DNA of 37,500 bases, taken from contig RPFO01001418.1 of NCBI GenBank assembly GCA_009746045.1, positions 1 through 37,500 of the forward strand. The letters are read 5' to 3'. Below are positions 1-8,133 of this stretch, one piece after another. Position numbers and translations under genes: made by a program. How positions within the stretch are numbered: the stretch's first letter is position 1; the number at the start of each line of letters is the position of its first letter. A model generated the notes under the pieces. It saw only the letters and a list, made by a program, of their open reading frames with translations. It had not been told where the DNA came from and made no database searches. The stretch comes from Mesostigma viride. Lineage: Eukaryota; Streptophyta; Mesostigmatophyceae; Mesostigmatales; Mesostigmataceae.

Positions 1-143
1 GTAACTCGTGATTTCGTCTAATTGATCTTTATTTGATTTTAAAAAACAACGAATGAGGCAGCAAACACCCGCGTTATCATTCATGCATTCAATCCACGCA
101 GAGCTCAAAAATATCGGCGCTCAGAGTACGATCGAGCGTCGGG

Positions 144-1027
144 ATGTCGAACGAGGCAAGACTGAATCTCCTGATACAGCAAGCGGCCACCATGCTCAGA
201 AGGAAAACCCTAGCACCCCACGAACGCGCCATACTGGAAACGCAATTGACGGAATCCCGCGCCGCCCTCGCCGATATGAAGAAGGAGGCCAGCAGCGCGG
301 TCAAGCGGGTACCTGCAGCGCAGGCACCATCAGTAAAGCGAGAACCAGCAGTGCGGTCAGTAAAACGAGAACTGTTTCCTGCGACGCCGGCACCAGACTT
401 GTCGCGCCGACCTGGACAGACAGCCCAGGTAGTAGACGAGGACAAAGTACACCGCATCCTGGCCGCGATCCAAGAGGCGCAGGCCAACGGGTTGCCGTCG
501 GCGGGGCTGGAGGCTCGGCTAAACAAAGCCCTGTCCCTGCTCGATCGGGGAACCGGGGAAGACGCGCCGGTCCCGCCGCCGAAGCGCTCCAGGGCAGAAC
601 CCCCGCCGCCGCCGCGGGCCTCCGGTGCGTCCCATGCTGGCAAGGCGCCTGCCGCCCGTGTACGATACACCGGCCCCGCGTTCGCCCCCTGGTCCCTTTC
701 CCCCCCCCCTCTATTCCTAAACCGTCACAAGCGGGTCCCTCTGACCTACCTGAGAGGAATCGGATGATGCAAGCACTCGAGGAGCGCCGTCTGTTGTCGT
801 ATGAACCCCGAACTCCCGATTCAGAGGCGCGAATCCGGGTATTGGACAAAAAGATAGAAGACTTACTTTACCCTCCCCCAAGCTTCCCCGGCCCTTCACG
901 AGGCCCGTGGGAGGATCAACTCAGGAAGAAACAGAAGTGGGTCGACCCAGAGGACTACGAGGCGTTTGCCAGCAGGCACAGGCCGCCCCCGCTCGGGGGC
1001 GCGGACAACCCCATCGTGCTGGACTGA
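144..1027 (+). CDS. Coiled-coil/proline-rich viral protein, split by a frameshift in a poly-C run
   Basis: No family recognised. The ATG at 144 opens a helical, charged N-terminus (about 50 residues, likely coiled coil), then a basic segment and a proline-rich linker. This frame (144-767) loses protein-like character after a run of about ten C at 700-711. The next frame then carries a plausible C-terminus to the stop at 1025-1027, rich in Glu/Arg and ending in a hydrophobic-acidic tail (NPIVLD) like a SUMO-interacting motif. I infer one gene of roughly 294 codons broken by a one-base length difference in the C run, either a sequence error or a real mutation. The antisense frames are low-complexity Arg/Gly/Ala translations and I regard them as shadows. 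An AT-rich stretch at 30-50 could be its promoter. It runs towards the fibre gene. Confidence 0.55.
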
Positions 1028-1093
1028 TCACGTCCTCCGCCTCGTCGACCCTCCGCTGCGACTCCGCCCGCCCCTCGACTTCCTGCGGCCGCC

Positions 1094-1321
1094 ATGACCG
1101 AGGCCAGCGCCGCCTCCTGGACCCGCCGCTGGCCCCACAGCCGGAGCTGCCCCTTGCGCAAACAGTACGCCTGCGTGCCGTACTTCGTCCCTGAGGGCGG
1201 AGGCGCTTTCATACCGCAGTACAAACGCAATGGTGATGTCGTAGGCATCAAACACAATACACGCGCGCGAAAAAAATTACGAATCCGCTACATAACTAGA
1301 ACGACATCTGGCTCTCGCTGA
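1094..1321 (+). CDS. Possible small 75-aa protein
   Basis: A short ORF in the gap between the coiled-coil gene and the converging fibre gene. The ATG at 1094 has a favourable context (purine-rich GCCGCCATGA). The product is basic, with a more natural-looking second half (YFVPEGGGAF, then a Lys/Arg tail). No family recognised. Its last 26 bases overlap the 3' end of the fibre gene on the other strand. Overlapping minus-strand frames (955-1257 and 1028-1255) are equally short, so the coding strand is not certain. Low confidence. Confidence 0.3.
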   Translation: MTEASAASWTRRWPHSRSCPLRKQYACVPYFVPEGGGAFIPQYKRNGDVVGIKHNTRARKKLRIRYITRTTSGSR

Positions 1322-4054
1322 TGACGGACGCGGTGGCGGACCCGATGGCGCCCATGCTGTTGCTGGACGTGATCGTGTTGGGAGCGGGGTTCACGCCCAC
1401 CCACCCGTTGCCGCCAGAACCACGCACCTTCACCAGCTGCAGCCCCTCGTTGTTAGAGATGCGGAACCCGTACGTCACCGTCTGGCTGCCCGCGTACATC
1501 TCCCGCCACCCGTACAGCATCGTGGTGGACGAGGTCAGCGCCTGGCCGGACACGAATCGCACGTCATCGTACCACACGGACCATCCCAGGGACCCCGCGT
1601 ACAGCCTCAAAGTGGCGCTGCCGATCGCGATGTCGCTGGTGCTGGAGCTGCCGATCAGCTCGCCGTCCTTGTACACCTTGAAAGAGGACCCCTCGTTCGT
1701 GATGGCGAGATGGAACGGTTGGTCGCCCACCGTCGCCGAGGTCACGACGCGGGTCATCCCATCGTAAAATTCCAGGCGACCGTCGTTACGCACCCTCACG
1801 TCGGTGAACCCGTACTCCAGTAGGTCTTTGTAACCGCCCGTCGGGGTGGACATGTCTTGTTGGGGGAACACCTTCAGCATGAGGGTGAACGTTCCGATGG
1901 GCATGCCGCTCACGGACGAACTGGTGCCGCTTCCCACCTTCAGCACGCCGTCCGCCACCGTCACGCCCCCGCCAGTAGTGAAGGATTTCGCGGGCGTTCC
2001 GACCGTGCTGCCGCCGACCCAGTGAACTCCCACCGATACGTGTCAGCACCGCTTGCGAGCGAGGCGAGCGAGACGTTGGTGCCGGGCGCCTCGCGGTCGG
2101 CGGCGGTGATGGTGCGAGAGAGCAGCAGCTGCCCTCCCTCCAGGTGCCAGTAGGAGCCGGTGTGGTCGCCCTTGTCCTGCGAGGCCTCGGCGGCGCCCAT
2201 GTGCCAGGTGAGGGCGCGGTTGCCAAAGGAGGCGCTGCCGTCCACGAACAGGCCGGCGTTTTCGGAGCCCGCGTTCGACGCGACACCGTTCTTACTGGCC
2301 GTCACATTGTCCACGTAATAGTTATCGCCGCCGTATTGTAAGCCCACATTGCCTACAACGATAACGGAGGGGGCGGACAGGAAGCAAGTACCGAGAGAAA
2401 GAGAAGGGCTGCCGGAGAACGTGACGGGAATGGACGCGCCCCCGTTCTTGGTGAACGAGAGAGATACCGACACCCCCCCACCCGACGCGGTGAACGACAT
2501 AGAGAGGACGTAATTGGTGACCGTGTTAAACCAATTGACCGCGTCGGACGTGAAAGATGTAACCGTCCCAGCAGCATTACGGGTCTCGACCTTCATCGCT
2601 CCTCCAGTGGCGGTGTATAGCCTAAAGTACGGGTATGGCGCGACAGTCGTCTGCTCGATACCGAAGAAGTTGTAATTGTTAAGAAGGAGGCCCGCAAGGG
2701 TATATTTGGCGCTGAGTTCAATGTTGTTTTGGCTGAAGTCCAGCAGGTCGGTGGGGATGGGCGTGTTGACGGTGTTGTAGAAGAAGGAAACCCTGGCGTT
2801 TTGGTTAGATCCAGCCTGCATGGTCACACCACCGTTCGCGATGTTGGCGCCTTGACCGCATTGGGCATAAATCCCGTTGCTGATCGTGTTTGCCACCGTC
2901 GATGCGCTGCCTGTCGTGGTAAAGGGAAAGTCCATAACGCTCTCGAACACCGTCTGCTTACCCAGGTTGACCGCCTTGTCAGCGATCTCCAGCTTCCCAC
3001 TGGCGTTGGTGCTGTCGATCATGCCCGCCACACGCAGGTTGCCGCCCACCACCGTGTTGCCCGTGCTAGTAATACTGCTGGCGCCTGCAACCGCCCCCGA
3101 CACCGTGAGCGCGCCCGTGACGGCCACCGTGCCGCTCGCGCTGGTCAGCTCCAGATTGCCCGCCGAGGTCGTCACCTTGCCGCTTCCGCCCGCAGTGCTG
3201 GTCAGGTACAGGTCCTTCGCGATCGTGATAGCGGGCACCGAAGTCGTGCCGATGCTGCTGTTCGTCACGGCCAGACCGGCCACGTTCACCGTGTTGGTCG
3301 TCGAGCTGTTCGACGTCAAGCTAAGCACGCCGCTGCCGGTGGTGATGCTGTTAGTCTTCACCTTCACGTTGTCCACCCACACGGCCCCAGTGCCATTGGA
3401 TGTCACGGTCAGGTCCGCGTTGGCCACGTTGTTGCTGATGCCCGAGGTCTTCACCTTCACGTTGTCCAGGAGCACGGAGCCGGTGCCGTTGCTGGCCAGG
3501 GTCAGGTTGCCGTTGCCCGTAGAGGTCGACACCGACGCGTCCGTCACCGTGACCCCGCCCACCTGGAGCGCGTTAGTGGAAGCGCCGCCCGAGCTCAGCG
3601 CCAGCGCGCCGGTGGAAGTGGTCACCGCGCCGCCCTTCACGCGCACGTTGTCCATCGCCACCGAACCCGTGCCGTTGGGGGAAAGCGTCAGGTTGGCGTT
3701 GGCGGTGACCGGGGCGACGGAGGCGTCGGTGACCGTCACGCCGCCCACCTGGAGCGCGTTCGAGGCCGCGCCGCCAGAGCTCAGCGCCAGCGTCCCCGCC
3801 GACGTGGTCAGCGCGCGGCCGTCCAACAGGAGGTCGTCCACCTGCAGCGCGCCGTCGATCTGCGTGCTGCCGATCACCTTGAACCTCTTCAGGGCGTGCG
3901 CGCCGAGGCCCCCGTTGGGCTTCAGCACGATGCTGTCCAGGGACTTCAACTCCAGGTTCCGCACCGTCGCGTTGGGGTTGTCGTCGCCCACGATCGCCGT
4001 AGTGTACACCTTGGACGAGCGCAGGTAGCTGAGGGTGTCGAGATTCATCGCCAT
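1296..4054 (-). CDS. Fibre/adhesin protein with beta-repeat stalk and LamG-like lectin domains (frameshifted near its C-terminus)
   Basis: The ATG at 4054 starts a long Ser/Thr/Gly/Asn-rich protein. Residues about 50-330 hold diverged repeats of roughly 50 residues, each with ALQVGGVTVTDAS-, NLTL..NGTGSV- and DNVKVK-type strands, typical of phage and giant-virus fibre shafts. A phage-like LEIADKAVNLG motif ends the shaft. Next comes a beta-sandwich region (about 345-590) resembling LamG/concanavalin folds. The first frame stops at 1961. The second LamG-like domain (conserved WSVWYDDVRF segment) continues in another minus frame down to 1296. That piece has only a GTG near its start and the frames overlap at about 1990-2033, so I read it as one gene of about 920 codons with a one-base frameshift near 2010-2030. 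Likely role (inference): virion surface attachment. Confidence 0.75.
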
Positions 4055-4115
4055 CTCCGATCGAGCGTATACCTATGGCTGAGATTACTTTTTTGTCCGC
4101 CTCGATCCTAGCCGC

Positions 4116-4466
4116 CTACAGTGCGCGATACAGGCTCGACGGCGGGAAGTGCTGTGATGTGGACGTATTGAGAGTCGATCGATGTTGTGTGAGACGATTA
4201 ATTAGCTCTCGGATGTCATTTGCGTGGGCCTTATCAAGACGATCCCCCTCAGACGCGAGGATCCGCGAGAGGTTGTCGAGCTGCATATCGACAACATTGG
4301 CATAGGGGCTGAACGGCGCATCCCACAACTTCCCGGGGTTCACCGCCTTCTTGGCGCGGACATCGTGTTGTCTGGGGCGGCGGTGGATCGCGCACCTGCC
4401 CTGACCCGGGCGGCACATGTTACGGCACCCCCGCCCCGACTGCGTTTTTCCTGTGCACTTTGCCAT
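4116..4466 (-). CDS. Small Cys/His zinc-binding-type protein (CxH motif)
   Basis: The ATG at 4466 is preferred over the GTG directly upstream. The 116-residue product begins with a compact motif: C, three residues, T, then GRGC, C, and a final RCAIHRR. Short C-C-C-H proteins with this TxxGxxC...CxxH layout are common in giant viruses and probably bind zinc. The C-terminal part is helical with a regular hydrophobic pattern (MQLDNLSRIL, NDIRELINRL), suggesting oligomerisation. It is divergent from a paralogue at 4596 on the plus strand that shares the motif, with a 129-bp intergenic region between them. Exact function unknown. Confidence 0.65.
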   Translation of the reverse strand: MAKCTGKTQSGRGCRNMCRPGQGRCAIHRRPRQHDVRAKKAVNPGKLWDAPFSPYANVVDMQLDNLSRILASEGDRLDKAHANDIRELINRLTQHRSTLNTSTSQHFPPSSLYRAL

Positions 4467-4595
4467 CACTGTCGCGTCTCAAGTAATACCGAGATTTTTA
4501 AATGCAGACTCGCAGGGAGCTGGCTTTGGAAGCCGGCCGCACACCGTGACCGGCAGGACCGCGTGTTTTTTTCTATGAGACAGTTACGCGCCATC
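4467..4595. promoter_or_regulatory. Divergent promoter region between two paralogous CxH genes
   Basis: This 129-bp spacer separates the two head-to-head CxH genes. It includes an A/T-rich element (GATTTTTAAATG, about 4493-4504) in otherwise GC-rich DNA and a T-run at 4564-4572 close to the plus-strand start. The role is inferred from position and composition. Confidence 0.35.
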
Positions 4596-4985
4596 ATGGT
4601 GCGGTGCCAGCAATACACGCTCGTAGGCAGGAGGTGCAGGGGTCGCTGCAAGGGGCGCTCGTCTCGTTGCGCCGTGCACAGGACGAGGGCATCCGGAGCC
4701 TCCAAGGGCTGGTCCAGGACCAGCGGGTCAGGCCTTCGGAGGCGGGCCAACAGTAACCTTCGCATTCTTCTCACCCCGGTAGCCAACGCCCCCTCCTCTT
4801 GGCCTGCAGGCGCTTGTAGCTCATCGTATCGGTGCGAACAGGGCGGACGGTGCGCGGCGGGGGGGCGGCATAAGCGAAGAGGAAGCGGTGTTCGAGCGGG
4901 GCGTGTTGGAGAGGTAGGTTTTCTGGCTCGGGAGCTCGAAGCGCCAAGTGGGAGGGAGACGCCTGCTCGGCCACTGTTCGGCTAG
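4596..4985 (+). CDS. Second small CxH zinc-binding-type protein, paralogue of the 4466 gene
   Basis: The ATG at 4596 places M-x-x-C exactly as in the divergent paralogue, so I prefer it to the ATG at 4575. The N-terminus repeats the pattern: C, T, GRRC, RC, then RCAVHRT. The rest (to 4985) is basic and low in complexity, and it overlaps the 3' part of the minus-strand SIM-motif gene by 215 bp. The true C-terminus may therefore be shorter or frameshifted. Probable small zinc-binding accessory protein. The divergent duplication with 4116-4466 is visible directly; function is not. Confidence 0.5.
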   Translation: MVRCQQYTLVGRRCRGRCKGRSSRCAVHRTRASGASKGWSRTSGSGLRRRANSNLRILLTPVANAPSSWPAGACSSSYRCEQGGRCAAGGRHKRRGSGVRAGRVGEVGFLARELEAPSGRETPARPLFG

Positions 4986-5400
4986 CGACGACGGGCGCGG
5001 CGGCGGGGGCGGGGCGGGGCGGGGGCGGGGGCGGGACCACTTGGACATCGTCATCGTCTCCTGTGAGGTCGACCAACACGATGTCGCGCGTGAGATCGAT
5101 AAATGGCGGGGGGGGGTTGGCAGGAGCGGGCGCCCTGGACCGCTTCGGCCGTGCCCGGGGAGGGGTGTACGTCATCCGGGCTGTCGATGTAGAGAATCGG
5201 GGGCGCCGTGGGGCGCCGCTGCTTTTACCCGTCTCGTCGGAGGCGCGTGCCCGGGGAGGGGTGTACGTCATCCGGGCTGTCGATGTAGAGAATCGGGGGC
5301 GCCGCGGGGCGCCGCTACTCTTACCCGTCTCGTCGGAGGCGCGCACCCTGTGTGCGCGGCGGCGGACCTTGGAATTAGTGACAGAGCCGCGTCTCGTCAT
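4771..5400 (-). CDS. Repeat-containing protein with SUMO-interacting-like motifs
   Basis: ATG at 5400; 209 residues. After a basic N-terminus there are two tandem 32-residue repeats (RASDETGKSSGAPRR... to ...MTYTPPRA) encoded by two 96-bp DNA repeats. A proline linker follows, then two hydrophobic-acidic motifs, FIDLTRD and VLVDLTGDDDD. The second fits the consensus of a SUMO-interacting motif (hydrophobic core V-x-D-L-T followed by an acidic run). Polyproline and a basic tail complete the protein. No enzymatic domain is visible. I infer a host-interaction or scaffold role in the nucleus. Its 3' end overlaps the convergent CxH gene. Confidence 0.5.
   Translation of the reverse strand: MTRRGSVTNSKVRRRAHRVRASDETGKSSGAPRRPRFSTSTARMTYTPPRARASDETGKSSGAPRRPRFSTSTARMTYTPPRARPKRSRAPAPANPPPPFIDLTRDIVLVDLTGDDDDVQVVPPPPPPRPAPAAAPVVASRTVAEQASPSHLALRAPEPENLPLQHAPLEHRFLFAYAAPPPRTVRPVRTDTMSYKRLQAKRRGRWLPG
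5153..5344. repeat. Two tandem 96-bp repeats
   Basis: Units at 5153-5248 and 5249-5344 both begin GCCCGGGGAGGGGTGTACG and are almost identical. The period is 96 bp, a multiple of three, so the minus-strand reading frame is kept as two 32-residue repeats, which supports coding on that strand. Confidence 0.85.
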
Positions 5401-5453
5401 CCCGCTTATATGTCGAGGCGATAATTATTGTATCCCGTGTTTACCTGGAAGAA

Positions 5454-5461
5454 TATAAAAG
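5454..5461 (+). promoter_or_regulatory. TATA box of the BRO-nuclease gene
   Basis: TATAAAAG lies about 50 bp before the ATG at 5511, a canonical spacing for a TATA-driven start near 5485. Confidence 0.65.
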
Positions 5462-5510
5462 GAGGACGCGAGCAGGTCGCGTGCACACTGGACCCGCATC
5501 CGCCAAGAAG

Positions 5511-6242
5511 ATGTCCGCAAACGTCCGCAAAACGGACGCTACCGTGTTCGCGGACGTCCGTGTGACTCCCGACGGACGGATCTCCGTGATCGACGTGATT
5601 AAGATCGCATGCTTCATGAACCCGGACGGTACCTTTCAAAACAATTCAAACAATCATGCATCTACCTCCCTGTCAAATCTCGAGAAAAGGAACTCTGAAG
5701 TGACGCGTCCTATGAACTATTGGAAGTTTCCTGGCCAACGCCAACGAGACACGCCGGTGATCGATTTTGAAGGTCTGAAGAATATTGTGTGCATTCTGCC
5801 GGGTGTTACCCACGAGTATGCATACAAGGTCAATCACGCGAAGGATGTCAACGAACTTCTGCGCATATTATCCGCTTCATCCTCTACTAAGAAGAGAAAA
5901 AGGTGTGGCGAGAAGGATGTACAGGAGAGTCTTGCAGAAAGTCTAGGGGGGGAGCGAGAGGTGAAGTGCCGGGCCGGCATCATAGACATCTTGTGCCGTG
6001 ATGCCCAAGTGCTGATCGAGGTGAAAAAGTTTGGTTCCGCCTTGGGTGGCATCGGCCAGCTTCTGGGGTACGGCCTCGACTACCCGGACTACACAAAGAA
6101 GCTGCATCTGTTTCGCACTCCGACCTGTCTCAACGTCACCGCAGAGAGGCTGCTGGTATTCAAGGAGGTCTGCGACATGCACAACATCCAGCTCACTTTG
6201 GATGCGAGCATCCAGTTACAGGATCCAAACATTACAGGTTGA
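5511..6242 (+). CDS. BRO-like N-terminal domain fused to a PD-(D/E)XK nuclease
   Basis: The ATG at 5511 is preferred to the GTG at 5481, because a TATA box lies 50 bp before it. The product has 243 residues. Residues about 17-115 form a BRO/KilA-type putative DNA-binding module, recognisable by RVTPDGRISV...D, the FPGQRQRDTPV segment and a following LPG. The same module begins the next gene. After a basic linker (KKRKR, a possible nuclear signal), residues about 145-205 carry a PD-(D/E)XK nuclease signature: GIIDIL (D159), then IEVKK (E170, K172), then GQLLGYG (Q183) and a LHLF strand. These residues are the metal-binding and catalytic set of that fold, all present, so activity is plausible. 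Role inferred: sequence-targeted DNA cleavage in host or rival-virus DNA, or recombination. It is followed 58 bp downstream by its paralogue in the same orientation. Confidence 0.75.
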   Translation: MSANVRKTDATVFADVRVTPDGRISVIDVIKIACFMNPDGTFQNNSNNHASTSLSNLEKRNSEVTRPMNYWKFPGQRQRDTPVIDFEGLKNIVCILPGVTHEYAYKVNHAKDVNELLRILSASSSTKKRKRCGEKDVQESLAESLGGEREVKCRAGIIDILCRDAQVLIEVKKFGSALGGIGQLLGYGLDYPDYTKKLHLFRTPTCLNVTAERLLVFKEVCDMHNIQLTLDASIQLQDPNITG

Positions 6243-6300
6243 GAGGTGGCGCGCTTATCTCAGGCGTTAACATTTCTTCTGCCATTGCAGGAATGTGAAC

Positions 6301-7185
6301 ATGGCTCAGACCGTCGTGGCATACCTACAGCCGTCCAAGTCCCTGCCTGAGGGCATGGAGGACCCCTTCGCTAATAAGATCAGGGTAACGCCAGATGGCA
6401 AGATCTCGGTCTACGATCTGATATCAAGCATCGGGATGAAGAACCCCAGGCAGGTCTTTGGGGACTTGGCAAGAGATTGGCAGAACGATAAAGTTGTCCA
6501 GGCTGTGGACAACTACCGTTTTTCTGGCCAGGGCCAGCGAGACACGCCGGTGACCGATCGAGCAGGCGCTATCAGAATTATCCAGTTACTTCCATGTAAG
6601 AAGGCGGCCTCCTTCCGCGACCGGCTGGGGCTGCTCTACGAGCGGTACCTGGACCTGGACCGCTCGCTGGCCGACGAGATCTACGCGCGCGCGGACGCCA
6701 GGGACCTGCAGCTCGCCAGCGACAAGCGCGTGAAGAGCTGCGACTCCACCAAGAGCCACATGCAGGCCGTCAAGGAGAGCGGCGCCCCCTCCACGGCCGC
6801 CAACCCGGCCAGGGTCTACGCGCACATAAACGAGACCGAGAACTACACCGCGACCGGCATGCGCACCTACGACATCCGCCAGCTGCACGCGATGAAGAAG
6901 GGCGACTCCACCCGCGACTACTTCACGGAGTCCGTCAACGTGGGCATCGACCTCATGAACGTGCTCAACCAGTCCGCGATAAAGAGGGGCGAGGACCCCG
7001 TCGCCAGCATGGACAACATAGGCAAGGAGCTATTCCCCGTGTTCGAGAGACTGAAAATGCACGAGGAGGCGAGGCGGCCCCAGGACCGCTCCTTCGCCCT
7101 AGAGAACAAGCGCAAGAGAGAGGAGCACCGCGCCAACCAGAGGCTGCTGGCGGAGGCCAAGCAGGCCAAGTGCATAAAAACGTGA
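6301..7185 (+). CDS. BRO-like protein with a C-terminal helical domain
   Basis: The ATG at 6301 is preferred to the GTG at 6295; 294 residues. Residues about 28-115 repeat the putative DNA-binding module of the upstream gene (RVTPDGKISVYDLI; FSGQGQRDTPV; ILQLLP-like strand). The rest has no nuclease. It is Arg/Lys/Glu-rich and helical, with a likely coiled coil in the last 50 residues (NKRKREEHRANQRLLAEAKQ). The tandem arrangement with the nuclease-fused paralogue suggests duplication followed by loss or gain of the nuclease domain. BRO-type proteins are DNA-binding proteins repeatedly found in large DNA viruses, and a regulatory role is inferred. From about 6600 on it becomes strongly C/G-ending in codon choice compared with its first third. 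Confidence 0.7.
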   Translation: MAQTVVAYLQPSKSLPEGMEDPFANKIRVTPDGKISVYDLISSIGMKNPRQVFGDLARDWQNDKVVQAVDNYRFSGQGQRDTPVTDRAGAIRIIQLLPCKKAASFRDRLGLLYERYLDLDRSLADEIYARADARDLQLASDKRVKSCDSTKSHMQAVKESGAPSTAANPARVYAHINETENYTATGMRTYDIRQLHAMKKGDSTRDYFTESVNVGIDLMNVLNQSAIKRGEDPVASMDNIGKELFPVFERLKMHEEARRPQDRSFALENKRKREEHRANQRLLAEAKQAKCIKT

Positions 7186-7210
7186 CTTCCATTGATCAAA
7201 TCGAATCATA

Positions 7211-7216
7211 TTTATT
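7211..7216 (-). terminator. AATAAA polyadenylation signal for the 7337-7933 gene
   Basis: TTTATT on the plus strand reads AATAAA on the minus strand, about 120 bp after the stop of the leftward gene. Confidence 0.45.
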
Positions 7217-7336
7217 ACCCCATTTCACACTGTATCACCCCATGAACGCATCACGCATTCGCTGACAAAGCCACAAACAGTCGCAAGCCCTACAAAAAAT
7301 AATGCACATAATCATCACGACAGTCCAAAAACTGAA

Positions 7337-7933
7337 TCACTCCAAAACAGTCAACTCGGCGTGCGACACCGCGTGGTCGCTGCTCAGTTGGGACCACCAG
7401 CCCCACTCCCACGCGGGCGAGCTGGGGATGGCGCGCCCCTGATGCCTCCACTTGGCCGTCATGACGTTGTAGCACTTGACCACAAAGGAGAAGGACCTGT
7501 CGGCGAAAGTCTTGCTCGAACCCAGACAGTCGAAGAGCCGCTCTCGGATACTCTTCATCTGCGAACGGCTGACCCTCTTCCCGTGCCTGGCCAGCCCCTC
7601 GCGAACCTTGTCCCACAGGATCCACAGCTTCTCCTCCTTCCTCGCCCTCGGCGTCTCCAGCGCGTCCAAGCACTCCATGAAGCGGTCGGGGCATATCAAC
7701 TTCAAGACGGCCTCCAGCTGCCCGTCCTCCCGCCCGCCGAACCGGCGGCGATCCCCATTCTCCTGGCGGTACAGCAGCTCCTCGCGCACTTCCTTTTCGA
7801 GCTTCTCGGCGGGTTGTCTGTACCTGCAGATCTCCCAGTAGACCTCGTCCATCTCGGGGCAGATCCCGCGCCCAGTCGGCCAGATGCGCTCCAGGATGAT
7901 CCGCAGGGCGATCGGGGGCAATGCCTGGAACAT
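7337..7933 (-). CDS. Unrecognised 198-aa viral protein
   Basis: The first ATG in the frame is at 7933. The product has balanced composition: hydrophobic N-terminus (FQALPPIALRIILERIWP), many charged helices and several Trp/Cys residues, unlike the Arg/Gly-rich translations of the opposite strand. The same frame stays open upstream to a stop at about 8123-8125 as a Pro/Ser/Ala-rich stretch without ATG, so the real protein may begin earlier through a frameshift at the G-run near 8090-8097. The N-terminal 20 residues recall an F-box-like helix (LPP..L..I...), but this is too weak to claim. It lies downstream of, and in the same direction as, the 8134-9841 gene. Confidence 0.55.
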   Translation of the reverse strand: MFQALPPIALRIILERIWPTGRGICPEMDEVYWEICRYRQPAEKLEKEVREELLYRQENGDRRRFGGREDGQLEAVLKLICPDRFMECLDALETPRARKEEKLWILWDKVREGLARHGKRVSRSQMKSIRERLFDCLGSSKTFADRSFSFVVKCYNVMTAKWRHQGRAIPSSPAWEWGWWSQLSSDHAVSHAELTVLE

Positions 7934-8133
7934 CACATCGACCGGGGGCTCGGGAACGGGGTCGCGCGCGGTGTCCTGGACCGTCTCCCACCCGGTGGCA
8001 GCGAAAGGAGGCGGCGGGGGAGGAGGCGGCGGCGGGGAGGAGGAGGAGGCGGCGGCGGCGGCGGCGGGTCCCGGCAGAGCCCCCCCCTGCGCGCAAGCAC
8101 CACCGGCGGGGAGAAGGGGACGTCAGCGAGCCA

